From: Sclerotiophoma versabilis | Lineage: Eukaryota; Ascomycota; Dothideomycetes; Pleosporales; Didymellaceae | Direction of reading: 5' to 3' | Assembly: GCA_012274445.1 (NCBI GenBank) | Contig: JAAROD010000014.1 | Location: 861,001-925,000, forward strand | Length of the DNA stretch: 64,000 bases | In this document: positions 12,073-22,584 of the stretch, piece by piece | Layout of the letters: each line of letters starts with the position of its first letter | Numbering within the stretch: position 1 is the first letter of the stretch | The notes under the pieces: model-generated | The model's input: the letters and a program-made list of their open reading frames with translations, nothing else | The model's database searches: none | Told to the model about the DNA's origin: nothing | Translations under genes and position numbers: made by a program

Positions 12073-13397
12073 ATGGCCTCTCCAACCCCATCACCCGCAG
12101 CGAGCTCTGGAAGCTTGCTGTCGCGTCACTCAAGTCACTCGACGCCTGCTGATCTCTCGTTGGCAGAAAAAGCCAAGGAAGGCTTGATCGTCGCTGCCTG
12201 CGAAGAAGGTGATCTCGCTTCTTTGGTAGACCTTTCAACAAGCACCCATGGCCTGGTGAGCGACAGCCTGCGGCGCACAGCGTGGCCCCTTTTGCTCGGG
12301 TGTGCAAATGCGGATACTGAACAGACGCGATGGGAGGACTTGCCCGCACATCGTGAAGAAGGGCAGGTCGCCCTTGACGTGAACAGAGCCTTTGTGTACT
12401 ACCCTGCGTACAGTAAGCACCAACTCCACTGACTGAAGCTATGTCTACTGCACGATGCTCATCAACCACAGACTCAAAGAAAGAGCTCGATCGCCGGAAA
12501 CACGAACTTTCCAACGTCATTCTCGAGGTCCTACGCCGGCATCCAGCGCTGTCGTACTTCCAGGGCTACCACGACATTATACAGGTCTTCTACCTTGTCC
12601 TGGGCATGCATGCCGCACCTCCAGCAGCTGCCCGTCTCAGCCTTCTTCGAATCAGAGACTTCATGCTCTCCACCCTCGAACCCGCTATAGCACAACTCGA
12701 ACTGTTGCGTCCACTGCTGCGCCATGCCGACCCAGTACTGTACAAGCACCTGCCCAAAAGCTCAGCAACATTTGCGCTGGCCGGCACCATCACCATGTTC
12801 GCCCACAACATACAAGAATACAGAGATATCACCAGACTATTCGATTTCTTTCTGGCACGTCATGCCGTCATGCCCCTATACTTTTTTGCCGCTGTGGTCC
12901 TGTCAAGACGGGATGAGCTGCTAGAAATTGACAAGGAGGATGAGGACATACTCCATGTCATGCTCAGCAAGCTCCCTGGCCCGTTCGACATCGAGTTCCA
13001 CATTGCGCGTGCCGTCGAGCTCTACGAAAGACTTCCGCCCCATTCACTGCCCAGCTGGGAGTGGTGGCGCATATCGTCTTCGAGCGTGCTGAAGACTTCG
13101 GCCACCTTGGCCGACATACAACGCCTGACACTGGAAGACGGCGAGCGCTATTTTTTTCAGCAAGAAAAAGAGGTTCGCAGGCAGCAATGGCAGAAGGAGG
13201 TCGTCCAGCAAGCGGCTAGGAGCATCAAGCACACACGACTGCGCTTGTGGTACTACCGCCGTTATGGAGCCGTTGGCCTTGCTATCATTGTTGGCGCGTA
13301 TGCTTTATGGGTCGGCAATAACGGCGGTTTAATTGTCACGAGACATACTTTGTTTGGATATCTAGGCGATATCGTGCAGCGATTCTTTGGCGGGTAA
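12073..13397 (+). CDS. GYP8: TBC-domain Rab GAP with C-terminal membrane anchor (Gyp8/TBC1D20-like)
   Basis: Two exons, 12073-12412 and 12472-13397, joined across a 59-bp intron (GTAAGC donor, CAG acceptor), give 421 residues. The frame continues Y-Y-P-A-Y to N-S-K-K-E-L-D-R-R-K. The TBC signature is present: an IxxDxxR-type arginine finger (D-V-N-R, Arg105) and the glutamine finger in Y-F-Q-G-Y-H-D. The family stimulates GTP hydrolysis by Rab GTPases. The TBC1D20/Gyp8 branch acts on Rab1/Ypt1 at the ER and is tail-anchored. Here a hydrophobic segment (G-A-V-G-L-A-I-I-V-G-A-Y) near the C-terminus fits that anchor. The subfamily call rests on architecture and the F-V-Y-Y-P context; confirmation needs a tree. 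The gene is transcribed divergently from the MMS1-like gene. Confidence 0.85.
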
Positions 13398-14117
13398 TAT
13401 TTACGATCATGTCATATACTTCGTAAGGCGTTGAGTTGGGTCAAAAGTTCATCAGTTGCTTCCTTCCCAAGACACAGGATAAATTAGAATTCAACCCGAC
13501 AGCTCGATAGGGGATAGCACTGATTGGAGTGTGGCGTAGACTCCACCTTGCGTATACCAACATCGCTTCCACGATCATGTTCCTCCTGTCAAGCGACCGC
13601 CGGCATCACATCGACCTATAGGTGATGCCCAACACCACAATACCCCAGCCAGGACATGATACCGTCGTTAGCATTGGGGTCGGTCAGAAATATTCGGTTC
13701 GAAATATCCGGAGTGTCGTTGGCATCTGCGCAATGTCTCTTAGAATTGGCTAGCCTACTTTCGATCGCAGCGAAGACGGGGTTGTTACATGCGCAGCATT
13801 GAGTGAAAGCTACCCAACGGCACGCGGTGTATTTACATGGGGCCAATGCGAAGTCGTTCCATCAGAAGTGACATATAGCATTCCTTATTCATCTAGCATA
13901 TATATCGAATTCCCTTTGAAGCCATCGCCATTGCGTTTGAAATTCTTCCTTCTGAGGTGACCAGAGAACGTTCGATCATCAAATCGTCCGGGATCCCAGT
14001 GAATCACCGATCTTTGTTCTGCGGAACAATGCGAACTTTGTACTCAAGTCAGCTGGGACAGGGTAGCACTGGGCCGAGAAGCTTACTCACCTCGAACGTA
14101 GTCGTATGGTGAGGAAC
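13398..14117. other. Intergenic region with one possible Cys-rich exon
   Basis: This is a convergent stretch between the TBC gene and the secreted-protein gene. At 13616 to about 13866 the minus strand has an open frame ending Y-C-G-V-G-H-H-L with seven Cys (including C-C-A-C) and a non-random composition, but no ATG start. It would have to be the last exon of a gene whose first exon I could not place; a strong donor (GTGAGTAAGC) lies at about 14096 on the same strand, downstream of the stop of the neighbouring gene. Nothing else is recognised. Confidence 0.3.
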
Positions 14118-14906
14118 TCAAGGGCAGTATGGCTCGAGCGAGGCGTTGTTGTAGTAGCACTTCTTGCCCTCACAGCCCTGCTCCCGAGACAAGACCTGTT
14201 TGCCATCGCATTCAAGGATGCAATTGCGGGTGGCTTCGCACTAGCACTTGCCAATGGCTGTCCAATGATTCTCAGATTTAGGAAGATCGCGGGAAGTCTT
14301 TACAGCAGAACGCTTGGTGGGCGGCTGTTGACCAGCACCACAATCGGTCTTGCAGAGAGCCTTGCCACCTCGAATCTCGCAGCAGCCAGGCTTGGAACAC
14401 TTGCGGTCGGTCTTCCACAAGCCTTTGCTGTTGCAGAACTTGGAGGCATAATTAGCAGCGTCGCACTGAGACTTTCCTGGAGTACAGTTGACCTCCTCAT
14501 CGCAATATGCGTCGCCTGTGGATCCCACATGGCAAGCACCGGGCTTCGAACAAGTCTCTGTGGCCTTCCAACCCTGAACGCCACATATAATAACCGCATT
14601 GTTTGAATCGTCGCACTTGTTAGCGCCGAGCTGGCAGTTTGCCTCCGTTGCAACGAGAGCTGATGGTAGATCTTGATGGCTGTAGTCACACCAAGCAGAA
14701 CAGCCTTGTCCGATGCGACATGCACCGTCCTCACGGCAGACTTGCACAGTTTTCATAGCTCGAATACCGTTTCCCTGGTCGACGCACTTCCAGATGATGG
14801 TTTCCGAGCCATCGCATCCGTGGCAGCCGAGCGGACAGGATACCACCGCAGCCGCGTAAGCTGTCTGCAGAACTGCGAGTATGAGTGCGACTGGGGTGAG
14901 TTGCAT
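14118..14906 (-). CDS. Secreted Cys-rich protein with about four internal modules (effector-like)
   Basis: Exons 14906-14304 and 14240-14118 with a 63-bp intron (GTAAAG donor, TAG acceptor) give 241 residues. The start was placed at the ATG that opens a clear signal peptide (M-Q-L-T-P-V-A-L-I-L-A-V-L, ending near T-A-Y-A-A-A); the same frame is open further upstream, but that sequence is not signal-like. The mature part is Cys-rich and made of about four related modules with the pattern C-x6-C-x9-C-x10-11-C-x4-5-C-x8-9-C. Modules two and three are the clearest and share C-D and C-S-K-P-G-x-C. Splicing is supported because exon 2 restores the fourth module and ends E-P-Y-C-P. There is no enzyme motif. 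Secreted, disulphide-rich repeat proteins of this kind are typical effector or surface-protein candidates; the function is unknown and the assignment is inference. Confidence 0.8.
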
Positions 14907-15518
14907 ATTGAGTGTGAGGATCGTGCCTGGGGTACTGTTTTCACGAAGATGAGTACTAAAGGAAGTAGAGTGAGCGAGGGTAAGTGGACAATACAGCACT
15001 CTTGTGTATGTCGAAGTCGAGGTGAAGGTATTGGTCATGGAACAACGTTTTTTAATGTGACGTAGTAAGCCAGGGATGGAAGGAAAGAGGGAGAAAACAG
15101 CGGTAAGTTGTCTGCACAGGATGCCATGTGCTTCGTGTGCAACGTCATTAGTAGCAACTATAAACTTTGGGTAGTCCTGAACTATGCTTGCCAACAAGGT
15201 ACACACTGAAACGGAAGAGACGAGTCTTTTGCACCATGTGGTACACTGCTTTGGAACCCGAGAACAGGAAGAGACTGGATACAGTAGACCGTGAAAAGCA
15301 AAGTCAACTTATGCTCATGATTTGTAAAATATAACCATTAACTGTCGCACATACGTGTGCTGTCCTGCAGCGTTTTGATCATACGGCAAATGCGCCCTGA
15401 CGCCATACAGACAACGCTTATAAGATGCGGCGGCTATGAAAATAGTCGATGATGACCATGCGTTGTCGCCGATCATGTATCGTGACAGGACATACTTAAC
15501 GGAGTAGTGTCTGCATCC
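14907..15518. other. Intergenic region upstream of the secreted-protein gene
   Basis: About 600 bp between two minus-strand genes. It must hold the promoter of the secreted Cys-rich gene and the 3' end of nothing else recognised. I see no RNA gene, no long repeat and no convincing ORF. Confidence 0.4.
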
Positions 15519-16112
15519 TCAACGCCTATTCTCTGCGCCCGAATCGTAGCCCGGGTCCTTTTTGACCTCGCTCATGAGATCTGCGTTGTATAACCTCTTG
15601 TAGTCCTGTTCATTCCAGCTCTGTTGCTGTGCAAGGGCACCAAGGCTCAAGCCTCTCGAGCGAGATTTCTTCAGGGAATCGCCCCTGGCAAGACCAACAA
15701 CGCTATAGTCAGGAACTACGCCTTGACCGGGGGCAGGGAACGGCGATGACTGCGATGGTGATGCAACGGTTGCACCGCTAGTAATGTTGTTGGGAGACTC
15801 TGCATGTGTTGCCAGGTCTGAAGAGGCAGAGCTCTGTGCATGTGCCATTTTCAGTGCTCTTTCGTAGTTGGCTGAACTGGCACGGACGACGCCGGGTCGT
15901 CGATATGCTGCCCGTGCTTCGTCGGTGGCGAGGGATGGATCCGGTGCCGCAGATTCGGTCTGGTTGGTGGCATTTCGGAAGAAGATTGCTTCAGCTTCTG
16001 ACCGTGTGCCAGGTGTGAGGCCAGAAGGCGTTGGGTCGCCAAATGCATTAGATTGGGGGAGGCCGAGTGAGGAGCTCATGGTTGTGGTGGGCGTTTCGTT
16101 GTGCCTGGACAT
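15519..16112 (-). CDS. Conserved-looking disordered protein of unknown function
   Basis: A single open frame encodes 197 residues from the ATG at 16112; another ATG at 16076-16079 (M-S-S-S-L-G) is equally possible. The frame stays open further upstream but there runs through a 16-base G homopolymer (16156-16171) read as polyproline, so the longer version is less likely. The protein is rich in Ser, Ala and Pro with no membrane segment. The C-terminal third (R-G-D-S-L-K-K-S-R-S-R-G, then L-S-L-G-A-L-A-Q-Q-Q-S-W and a tail with D-P-G-Y-D-S-G-A-E) looks conserved; I believe similar proteins occur across Pezizomycotina, but I know no assigned function. The basic RSRG patch suggests a regulated, phosphorylatable segment (inference). 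Confidence 0.65.
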   Translation of the reverse strand: MSRHNETPTTTMSSSLGLPQSNAFGDPTPSGLTPGTRSEAEAIFFRNATNQTESAAPDPSLATDEARAAYRRPGVVRASSANYERALKMAHAQSSASSDLATHAESPNNITSGATVASPSQSSPFPAPGQGVVPDYSVVGLARGDSLKKSRSRGLSLGALAQQQSWNEQDYKRLYNADLMSEVKKDPGYDSGAENRR

Positions 16113-17479
16113 TGTTAGGAAGGATGCTTTGGTATTGTGGGGATTGATATGTTCAGGGGGGGGGGGGGGGGCGCAGAGGTCTTGCATTGTGGCTTCTTGT
16201 TCTTGAGATGGACGAGGAACCGACAACTGAAGAGGACATAGTTGATGTTGGTTTCTACGGGGCAAATAAGATGAAAGACCTACAGCAAATAATCGAGAAG
16301 CTAGTCATCAGCCTCGTTCTGTGAGATAACTCACATTGTGCCCTCAACTCTTTATTGCTATCGCGTTTGATGTATGACAACATCCTTGGCGACTGACGTC
16401 GCGCTGGACCCTGAAATGCGGAGCACTTGTCCCGATTGGGCATTTTTATCGGTGCTCTATCGGCGATTCAACCCGATTCATATGACCGCAATGGCTCACC
16501 CGCATCGACATGTACGATGATATGTTTTGTGTTGGCGAGGCACTCAGGTTCTGCTAAGAGTGGTGGGATTGTTGAACCGTGTGAATGACCTGCGCGTTAA
16601 GTCGTAAGCGAGCAGTAGCACTCTGTGAATAGATCTTGCTATTTGGTAAGATATCTTCTGGAAAGGCAATATGGTTGAGACCGTTCAGAAGCCTGGGGAA
16701 GGTCGAGAAAGTCGCGCACAATTCCCATCTCTTGAGCGTTTGACGTATGTAGTTCGAGGTGGCAGGCGCAACGCTTCAATATACGAGATACCCGACAACA
16801 GGGATAGTACGACCCTACCGTTGTCGACCCGTGCTCGCAATGGCCCACTTGGCCCGCTAACAGCTCCCTTGGTCCAGACTCAATTGTACCTCAACATTGA
16901 CCTCACTTTCGATCTGATGTCAGCTCACACTAGCCTCCTCAGTATTGGTCGTCACTCCCGCCTTTTCAGCCTTTGCTGTTACAAGACCAGCAGCAACACC
17001 GCCATTGCTCTCATAAGCCACCAGCAACATGATGAGATATACAAGGCGAGCATATCAAGGGGCATGCTACATTAGTTCACAGATTCGGTAGCTCTGGAAT
17101 GTGGCATGATGTCACTGATGCTATTCAGCGAAACGGCGATATTGTCACTGCCAACGTTTTTCCCGAGGACATGGACTTCATACATTCAAGCAAAGACAAC
17201 ATTTCGTAAGTGGAGCTTCAAACTGTGTTGTTGAGTATTCAATCGATATCAACTATGTAGACTGATCTGACAACTTTACAAGATCAGTCGCAAGGATCAG
17301 TCGGCCCTTCTCAACGATGCGTTGCAGGGAACCGGCACATGCTTTCATCTTGAACATAGGGGTGTGGCATACCTGAAAGGAGTAGAAGATTTAACGACTT
17401 CACGTCTGGAAAAGCGTTGTGCTGTAGCGCTCTTGACGCCCCCTACAATCACGTACACTAGTACAGGCACAAACACAGC
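16113..17479. other. Intergenic region with a possible broken gene
   Basis: About 1.4 kb upstream of the plus-strand secreted protein. Most of it shows only short chance frames. Between about 17040 and 17507 the plus strand reads like real protein across a plausible intron, as described in the separate pseudogene entry. Confidence 0.4.
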
Positions 17480-17507
17480 ATGCAGCTATCAAGCCTCCTC
17501 ACTCTAG
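16918..17507 (+). pseudogene. Possible decayed or unrecognised secreted-protein gene
   Basis: The frame open from about 17040 reads G-S-S-G-M-W-H-D-V-T-D-A-I and continues to F-P-E-D-M-D-F-I-H-S-S-K-D-N-I. A GTAAGT donor at 17206 and an acceptor ending at 17287 join it in phase to R-K-D-Q-S-A-L-L-N-D-A-L and G-V-A-Y-L-K-G-V-E-D-L, ending at 17507. Upstream, 16918-17011 contains a hydrophobic, signal-peptide-like stretch, but in a different frame, and I find no start codon or acceptor that connects the parts. It could be a frameshifted pseudogene, a gene with an intron I missed, or chance. I recognise no family. Its 3' end overlaps the start of the secreted protein at 17480, so at most one of the two is right there. 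Confidence 0.25.
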
Positions 17508-17903
17508 GCTTTCTCAATTTCGTCTCCTCATGGACATTGTAAGAATCTCTCGCCCTATTCCTCCCTCTTCACTACATACATGCCATCGCTAAACCCTGAT
17601 GATAGAGACAGGTTCTCCGCTCCGAACTGCAGGGGCGAGCATTCTGTTGCATCCTCCACAGGAACTTACCCCCGTGCCCCCTCCTGCCTTGAGGGCCCAG
17701 GACAATCCTTTTACTTGCGCGACATGCCGTCGAACATCATGATAGTCGCCTGGGCTGGACTCAACTGTACAGGAATGTATACGGAGAGTAGGAGTCGAAC
17801 GCATAGCTGCTTTGATCATGCGTACGAGAGCATAGGCTTTGGGCCAAGGTGTGTGGAGGGTGCGTGGAGAAACTCTGAGACTGCATGCGACGAGATGCAT
17901 TGA
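17480..17903 (+). CDS. Small secreted Cys-rich protein (effector-like)
   Basis: Exons 17480-17538 and 17612-17903 with a 73-bp intron (GTAAGA donor, ACAG acceptor) give 116 residues. The start opens a signal peptide (M-Q-L-S-S-L-L-T-L-G-F-L-N-F-V-S-S-W) that is encoded almost entirely by exon 1. The mature chain of about 97 residues has six Cys (N-C-R-G, S-C-L-E, N-C-T-G, S-C-F-D, R-C-V-E, A-C-D-E), enough for three disulphides, plus the motif I-M-I-V-A-W-A-G-L-N-C in the middle. Small size, signal peptide, six Cys and no known domain make it a candidate effector or secreted surface protein; no homologue is recognised and the role is inference. The gene lies about 10.7 kb from the RIP-mutated block. 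Confidence 0.75.
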
Positions 17904-18265
17904 TGGACGCAAGACGAACTGGGGCTGGAAGCCTTTATTTTGTTGACTACGTAACGTTGTTGTCGCACAATACTGATCTTTGTGAAGTTGATTAAAAGGC
18001 TATGTGTAGATCCTGAACTACGAACAAGAGGTGTTGATATAATCGTGACCCAGAACTCCCACCAAAACAAGTAAGGAGCTAAGGAAATGACTATCGATCC
18101 CTTGCTTTTTTTTTTTGGAACGCCTGTGTTTGCAATGGTCCAACCCGTCCAAACATGTGTGCACCAGCCCGACCCAAAATGCAAAATTCAGAACATCTCT
18201 TCCTCCCACGTACGCTCCTCAATGGGCGTAAGCTCACCATCTAGCTTGGAAGGAGAGGCGGCTCT
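17904..18265. other. Convergent intergenic region
   Basis: About 360 bp between the converging secreted-protein gene and STU1. It probably carries both 3' UTRs. A run of ten T at 18107-18116 is the only notable feature. Confidence 0.4.
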
Positions 18266-21200
18266 CTAAGCTTTCTGCTTCTTCGCGAGATAATACGTCA
18301 ACAGATTGAGTTGCTGTTCGCCAGCACCGGCAACCGCTTCCCAGAACGCCTTTGTTTCGCCGCCAGGACCGACTATGCGCTCGTGGAGCGCAACGCAGAA
18401 TTCGATGTTTGCCTTCCTGATATCGGGATCTTGGTCCTCCATACACCTGACCGCCAGCTTGCCCAGGCGATGCGTTTGTTCTTGGGAGAGAGTAACATTT
18501 TTGCTGCTTGAGATTTCCACGAGGCTCGCAAGAGTGCGCAGTGACATGGTTGTGGTGCGCGTGGTGTTGGTAGTGGGGGCGGAAGGAGATAGCGCCTTGG
18601 AGTTAGGGGATGATGCGGATATTGAAGCGGGCATGTCTTCGACGAGGGTGAGAACTGCACTCAAGCAGTCCGAGACTTGACCGTAGCGAACAATCTCGTT
18701 TGCTGTGGCTTCCATGTCGCCTGCAATGTGCGATGTGTTCTCGTGCTGTGCTTTGGCCAGCAAGATGGTGCATAGGACCCGGGAGAAGAACTTCGCCGTC
18801 TCCTTACGGTACAGAGACAGCATCGCGCGGATGGTTGCGAGAGCTTGGCTCTTGCAGGAACCAGCCTTTAATGTGGGGAGCTTGAGCTCTTCTGTTGGTG
18901 TCTGAAAGTAATCGAGGCATGCGATAAGTAGCCGACCGAAAACTTCGTCGTTCGGGCCCCAGATCTCCTGGCCTGATTTGATCGCGTCCTGGATCTTACG
19001 GAACATACCAGCGTCGACTGTACGTCCTTCAATCTTCTTGATGGCACTGGCGAGCAACTGCCGATTCTTGAGCGTCTCAGGTCCGTTCGCGTCGTTGTTC
19101 TCCGTGTGCGCGATACCTCCCGTGTTGGTAGTATTGTGGTGCCCACGGTTGCGCTCATCCGCCTCGATTCCGATCAGGGCGTTGTCACCGTTGCTCTCCA
19201 TACTTGGCTGGCGCTCGTTACTCCTCTCGTTGATCGGAAGCTCTCCTAGCACGGGTGTGTCCACCTCTTGACCGGCAGTCAATGGCTCATCCCCTGCGAA
19301 AGGATCCTCATATACCTCAACCTCCTCTGGTGCAGACCGGTCCGGTGACATCTGCCGTGGACTTTGTGCCGCTAAAAGGCTCGGGTTCAGCACGCCAGTT
19401 GCTCGAGGGCTGGGTATTGGCAGTCGCCCGCCAGAGGAACTGGGCTTCGGTGGTGTGCTTTGCACCCTTTGAGATATTGGGCGTGCAAGGTTCGGCACAA
19501 CCAGGGTGAAGTTATCTTCATCGACATCAAGTGCATTGTTGTCAACGGAGGCACGCTTGTCCATTCCGTTCCTCTGCCGGAAAGGCATAGTGCCGTCGTG
19601 GTGACTCTGCGATCGGATGAACGGCTTTACCATTGTCAGATCTTCGTCCTTGTGAGGACTGGCTGCCGGACTTCCTCGTTGTGACCCTATACTCGGGGCC
19701 TTCCTGTGTGTCGTTGTCCGCGCTTGGTCGACCCTGGACTTGCTACGTACTGGGCTAGCTGCGGGGCTGTTCTGAGTTTGTGAACGTGGGCGGGCTGCGC
19801 TTGAGGTTGTAGGACCGACAGACTTCTTCAGCGACTTGACCGCCGGCGTCTTCTCCGGCGTCGTTGTCGTTGACGGAACGATCTTAGTCTGCCGCGCTGC
19901 GTATGGATCTGCTGTCTTTGGTCTGTTCAGCTCAGGCCGGCGAACTGGCCGCCGTACCGTGCCGCTCATCAACGAACCAGTCCCTGTTGAACTCTTAAGA
20001 GCTGACTTTGTAGATTCGCCAGACATTGCGGACGGTGGTCGCGCAGGCCCACTGGACGCTGTCGAAGCATTGGACATGTTCCTCGCGCCGGGACCTAACG
20101 ATTTGGTCGATAGTGATCTCGGGGTTTCGTAGCTTGCCGCAGCAGAGCTAGGTCGATCCGCAGCACCCTTGGAAGCTGCCAGCTTCGCGCGTCTCTGCTC
20201 TGCAATCTTCTCCTTCAGACTCGCCCTCGCAGCACCCGGACCGACGGATTTCGAGAACGACGAAGCTATGCTGGTTTGCGACGATGCGAGCGACGGTGCC
20301 TTGGGGTTGTTCGGATCCTTGTCGAGACCGGTCTTCTCGCGCTTTTCGAGGGTCTGATACATACTACAATACAAGTCAGCAGGCATCGCCTACACACTGC
20401 TGGCGCAGACTTACGCATCAGCCTTCTGAGGCCATATCAGAGCGAAGGCCCAGTATGTGCTTCGATAAGCCTCGCGCACCTTGGGGTTAGCGTCTGTAAG
20501 ACCTTTCTTCAGGATTTTGTCGAAGCTCTCCAGCCCTCCCGAGTGTTCGATGTGTGACTTGTGCTTGTGAATCAGCGTCTTCACCCAACCAGCCGAGAAG
20601 CAACGGGGCTGGACATTCTTGTCTTGGGAGGCGAACTGGATGTGTTGCAGGATCCGGTTGTTGTACGAAATGTTGGAGAGAAGTGCATCCACTGTCGCGT
20701 TTCCGTTCTGTGCTGCAATGTTCTTGGTAGCGGCGCACATCTTGATGAAGGTTTGCAGCAGAATCTCCACCCATGGGTCGATGGCTGGTCCGGCTGTCTT
20801 TGCGAGCTCCTGTATGAGCTGACAGCCGTTGGTTGACATGGTTGTTCGCAAGCTGTTGGCTACCTTCAGAATGCCATCTAGCAGCGACTTCATGCCTGCC
20901 ATGAAGGCGGCATGGAAGTCGGTCGGGGCGTTGCCCTTCAATATGCGCCTGAGCTTTAGCGTGTTCTTGTCACGTCCGATCCAGTTCTGCTCGCTTTCCC
21001 TACCCTCAAAAGGCGGTGCCATGTCGCGAAAGATGTCTTCGAGCTCACGCTGTGTGTAGACGTGTATGGGGTCCATGGAGACGGCTTCGGGGGGCGGGGG
21101 CTGCTCTGGGGCCAAGCTGTCGGCGAAGCCAGCATCTGGCTGCAGCATTTTCGCCCTCGAGGTGGGAAGGGGGCGCTCGCGCACAGGTGCGGGCGCTGGC

Positions 21201-21973
21201 TCGTTGTGCTCGTCTTCGGCGGTGGCGTCGTCTAGTTGTGAGGTGATGAAGGCCACAGTCGCTTTTCGCACGTTGTGGGCAGCGAGCTGCTTCTTGAGGT
21301 TGACCTGCGCGGTTGCTGGGGCGGTGCTGCTCTACTGTCAGTATGGGAGTCCCGGTGCCAGGCGTGGTAGTGCCTTGCTGGGGCGGTCTACGCACTGGAA
21401 CAGCGACACAATCGCATTCTTGGCCACGTTGCGCACCTCTGGGTCGGCGTCTTCGAGGTTTGCGACGAGCTGGTTGACATAGCTCTTGAACGGCAGGCCG
21501 TGGTTCTTGTTCATCTTGACGACCCAGGTCATGGCCGTCTCTTTGGCGCGCGGGTTGCTGCCGCCCATGGCGCCGTGGATGCCTGCGTCAATGTCGGGGT
21601 GGCAGTAGCTGAAAAGCTCGACAAGCAGCACCGAGGCAGCGCTGCGGTGGGCTTCGCGCACATTGCCCAGGTGGTCCAGCAGTATGGGGCAGAGTTGCGA
21701 GGCGTGAGCGGTGATGACGTGCGTCTCCTTCTGCAGCACCAGCCGCTTAATCAAGTGACTGAGGGTGGAGAAGCCGGTGGTGACGAGCTGTGCCGACGTC
21801 TGCGCGCTGATGGCGATTCGGATGCACTCGAGGATTGGGGCCTGGCAGCCCTCGGGCACGCGCTGGTGCTTGATGCTGGACTTCAGGCTGCTAAAGAGGT
21901 CCAGGCGCTTGTCTACGTTAGTCGAGGCCTGCTTCTTCAGCGCCGCGAGGAGGGCGGCCGTCTGCTCCTCCAT
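18266..21973 (-). CDS. STU1: Stu1/CLASP microtubule plus-end protein
   Basis: Exons 21973-21396, 21326-20415 and 20363-18266 (introns of 69 and 51 bp) give 1195 residues, within the usual size of fungal Stu1. The start M-E-E-Q-T-A-A-L-L-A-A-L-K-K-Q is the conserved beginning of the family; in-frame sequence upstream is not. The N-terminal half is HEAT/TOG-type CLASP_N repeat sequence, including the phrase D-A-D-P-E-V-R-N-V-A-K-N-A. The middle is a long basic Ser/Pro/Arg-rich linker with the S-L-K-E-K-I-A-E-Q-R-R-A-K-L box, and the C-terminus is again helical. CLASPs bind tubulin, promote microtubule rescue and are needed for spindle and kinetochore function. At the first intron, the acceptor at 21327 is the one that keeps frame into A-Q-V-N-L-K-K-Q-L. 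The gene lies downstream of THI4 on the same strand. Confidence 0.92.
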
Positions 21974-22584
21974 GGTGAGCTGAGCCTGGGAAGCGATTGT
22001 TGTGGTGGGAAGCGGCTCAGCGGGGCATTGCCAGTAGGTCGTGTACGCCGTGTTTTCGGTACCGTCAACAACAACACTGGTGGTGCATGGCAGCGAATCC
22101 ATCCCTGCGCGGCTCCACCTTCGCCGCTAGTGGCTCGTAGCTTGAGGCCACAATCACCTACGCAACCGTGCTCCAGTGCCCCTCCCATGGTTCACCAGAG
22201 AGTGGGAGAGCCCTGTGCGTCTTGTGTGCTAGTCATTGATCGGTCTTTCATGCTCGCCTCGTCTACGCTTCCTTGATTGTGCTCATCAAGCACTGTTGCC
22301 TGGCTCTACCATCCATATCGTGCTCAATGTACATCGACCAAACAAAAACACAGCATCAAAAACCCTTTACGCGCCTGAAACACGTCGCAGCCAACATGCA
22401 TCCCCCTGCTGCCGTCTCGCAGCCATGAGAGCCTAAGGCACGCCTTGTGCAACCCCGCTCACGAATGCGGGCTGCAGCTCCACCCCAAAGTACATCACAT
22501 GCACGCTGAGACATTGGTGACATCGATTCAACGAGTGACGGATTCGATTACAGATGACGAGATACCCAACCGTGGCCGCGTAGC
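21974..22584. other. Intergenic region between THI4 3' end and STU1 start
   Basis: About 610 bp holding the THI4 3' UTR and the STU1 promoter. The plus-strand 258-codon frame at 21500-22276 crosses into it, but is the antisense shadow of STU1 coding sequence. No further feature is seen. Confidence 0.45.

Noticed and set aside
13685..13715. GGTTCGAAAT sequence resembling a tRNA B box
   Set aside because: No matching A box, no cloverleaf and no acceptor stem can be drawn around it.
21500..22276. 258-codon plus-strand frame
   Set aside because: It is antisense to the first exon of STU1, which has clear CLASP homology; the frame is a GC-bias shadow.
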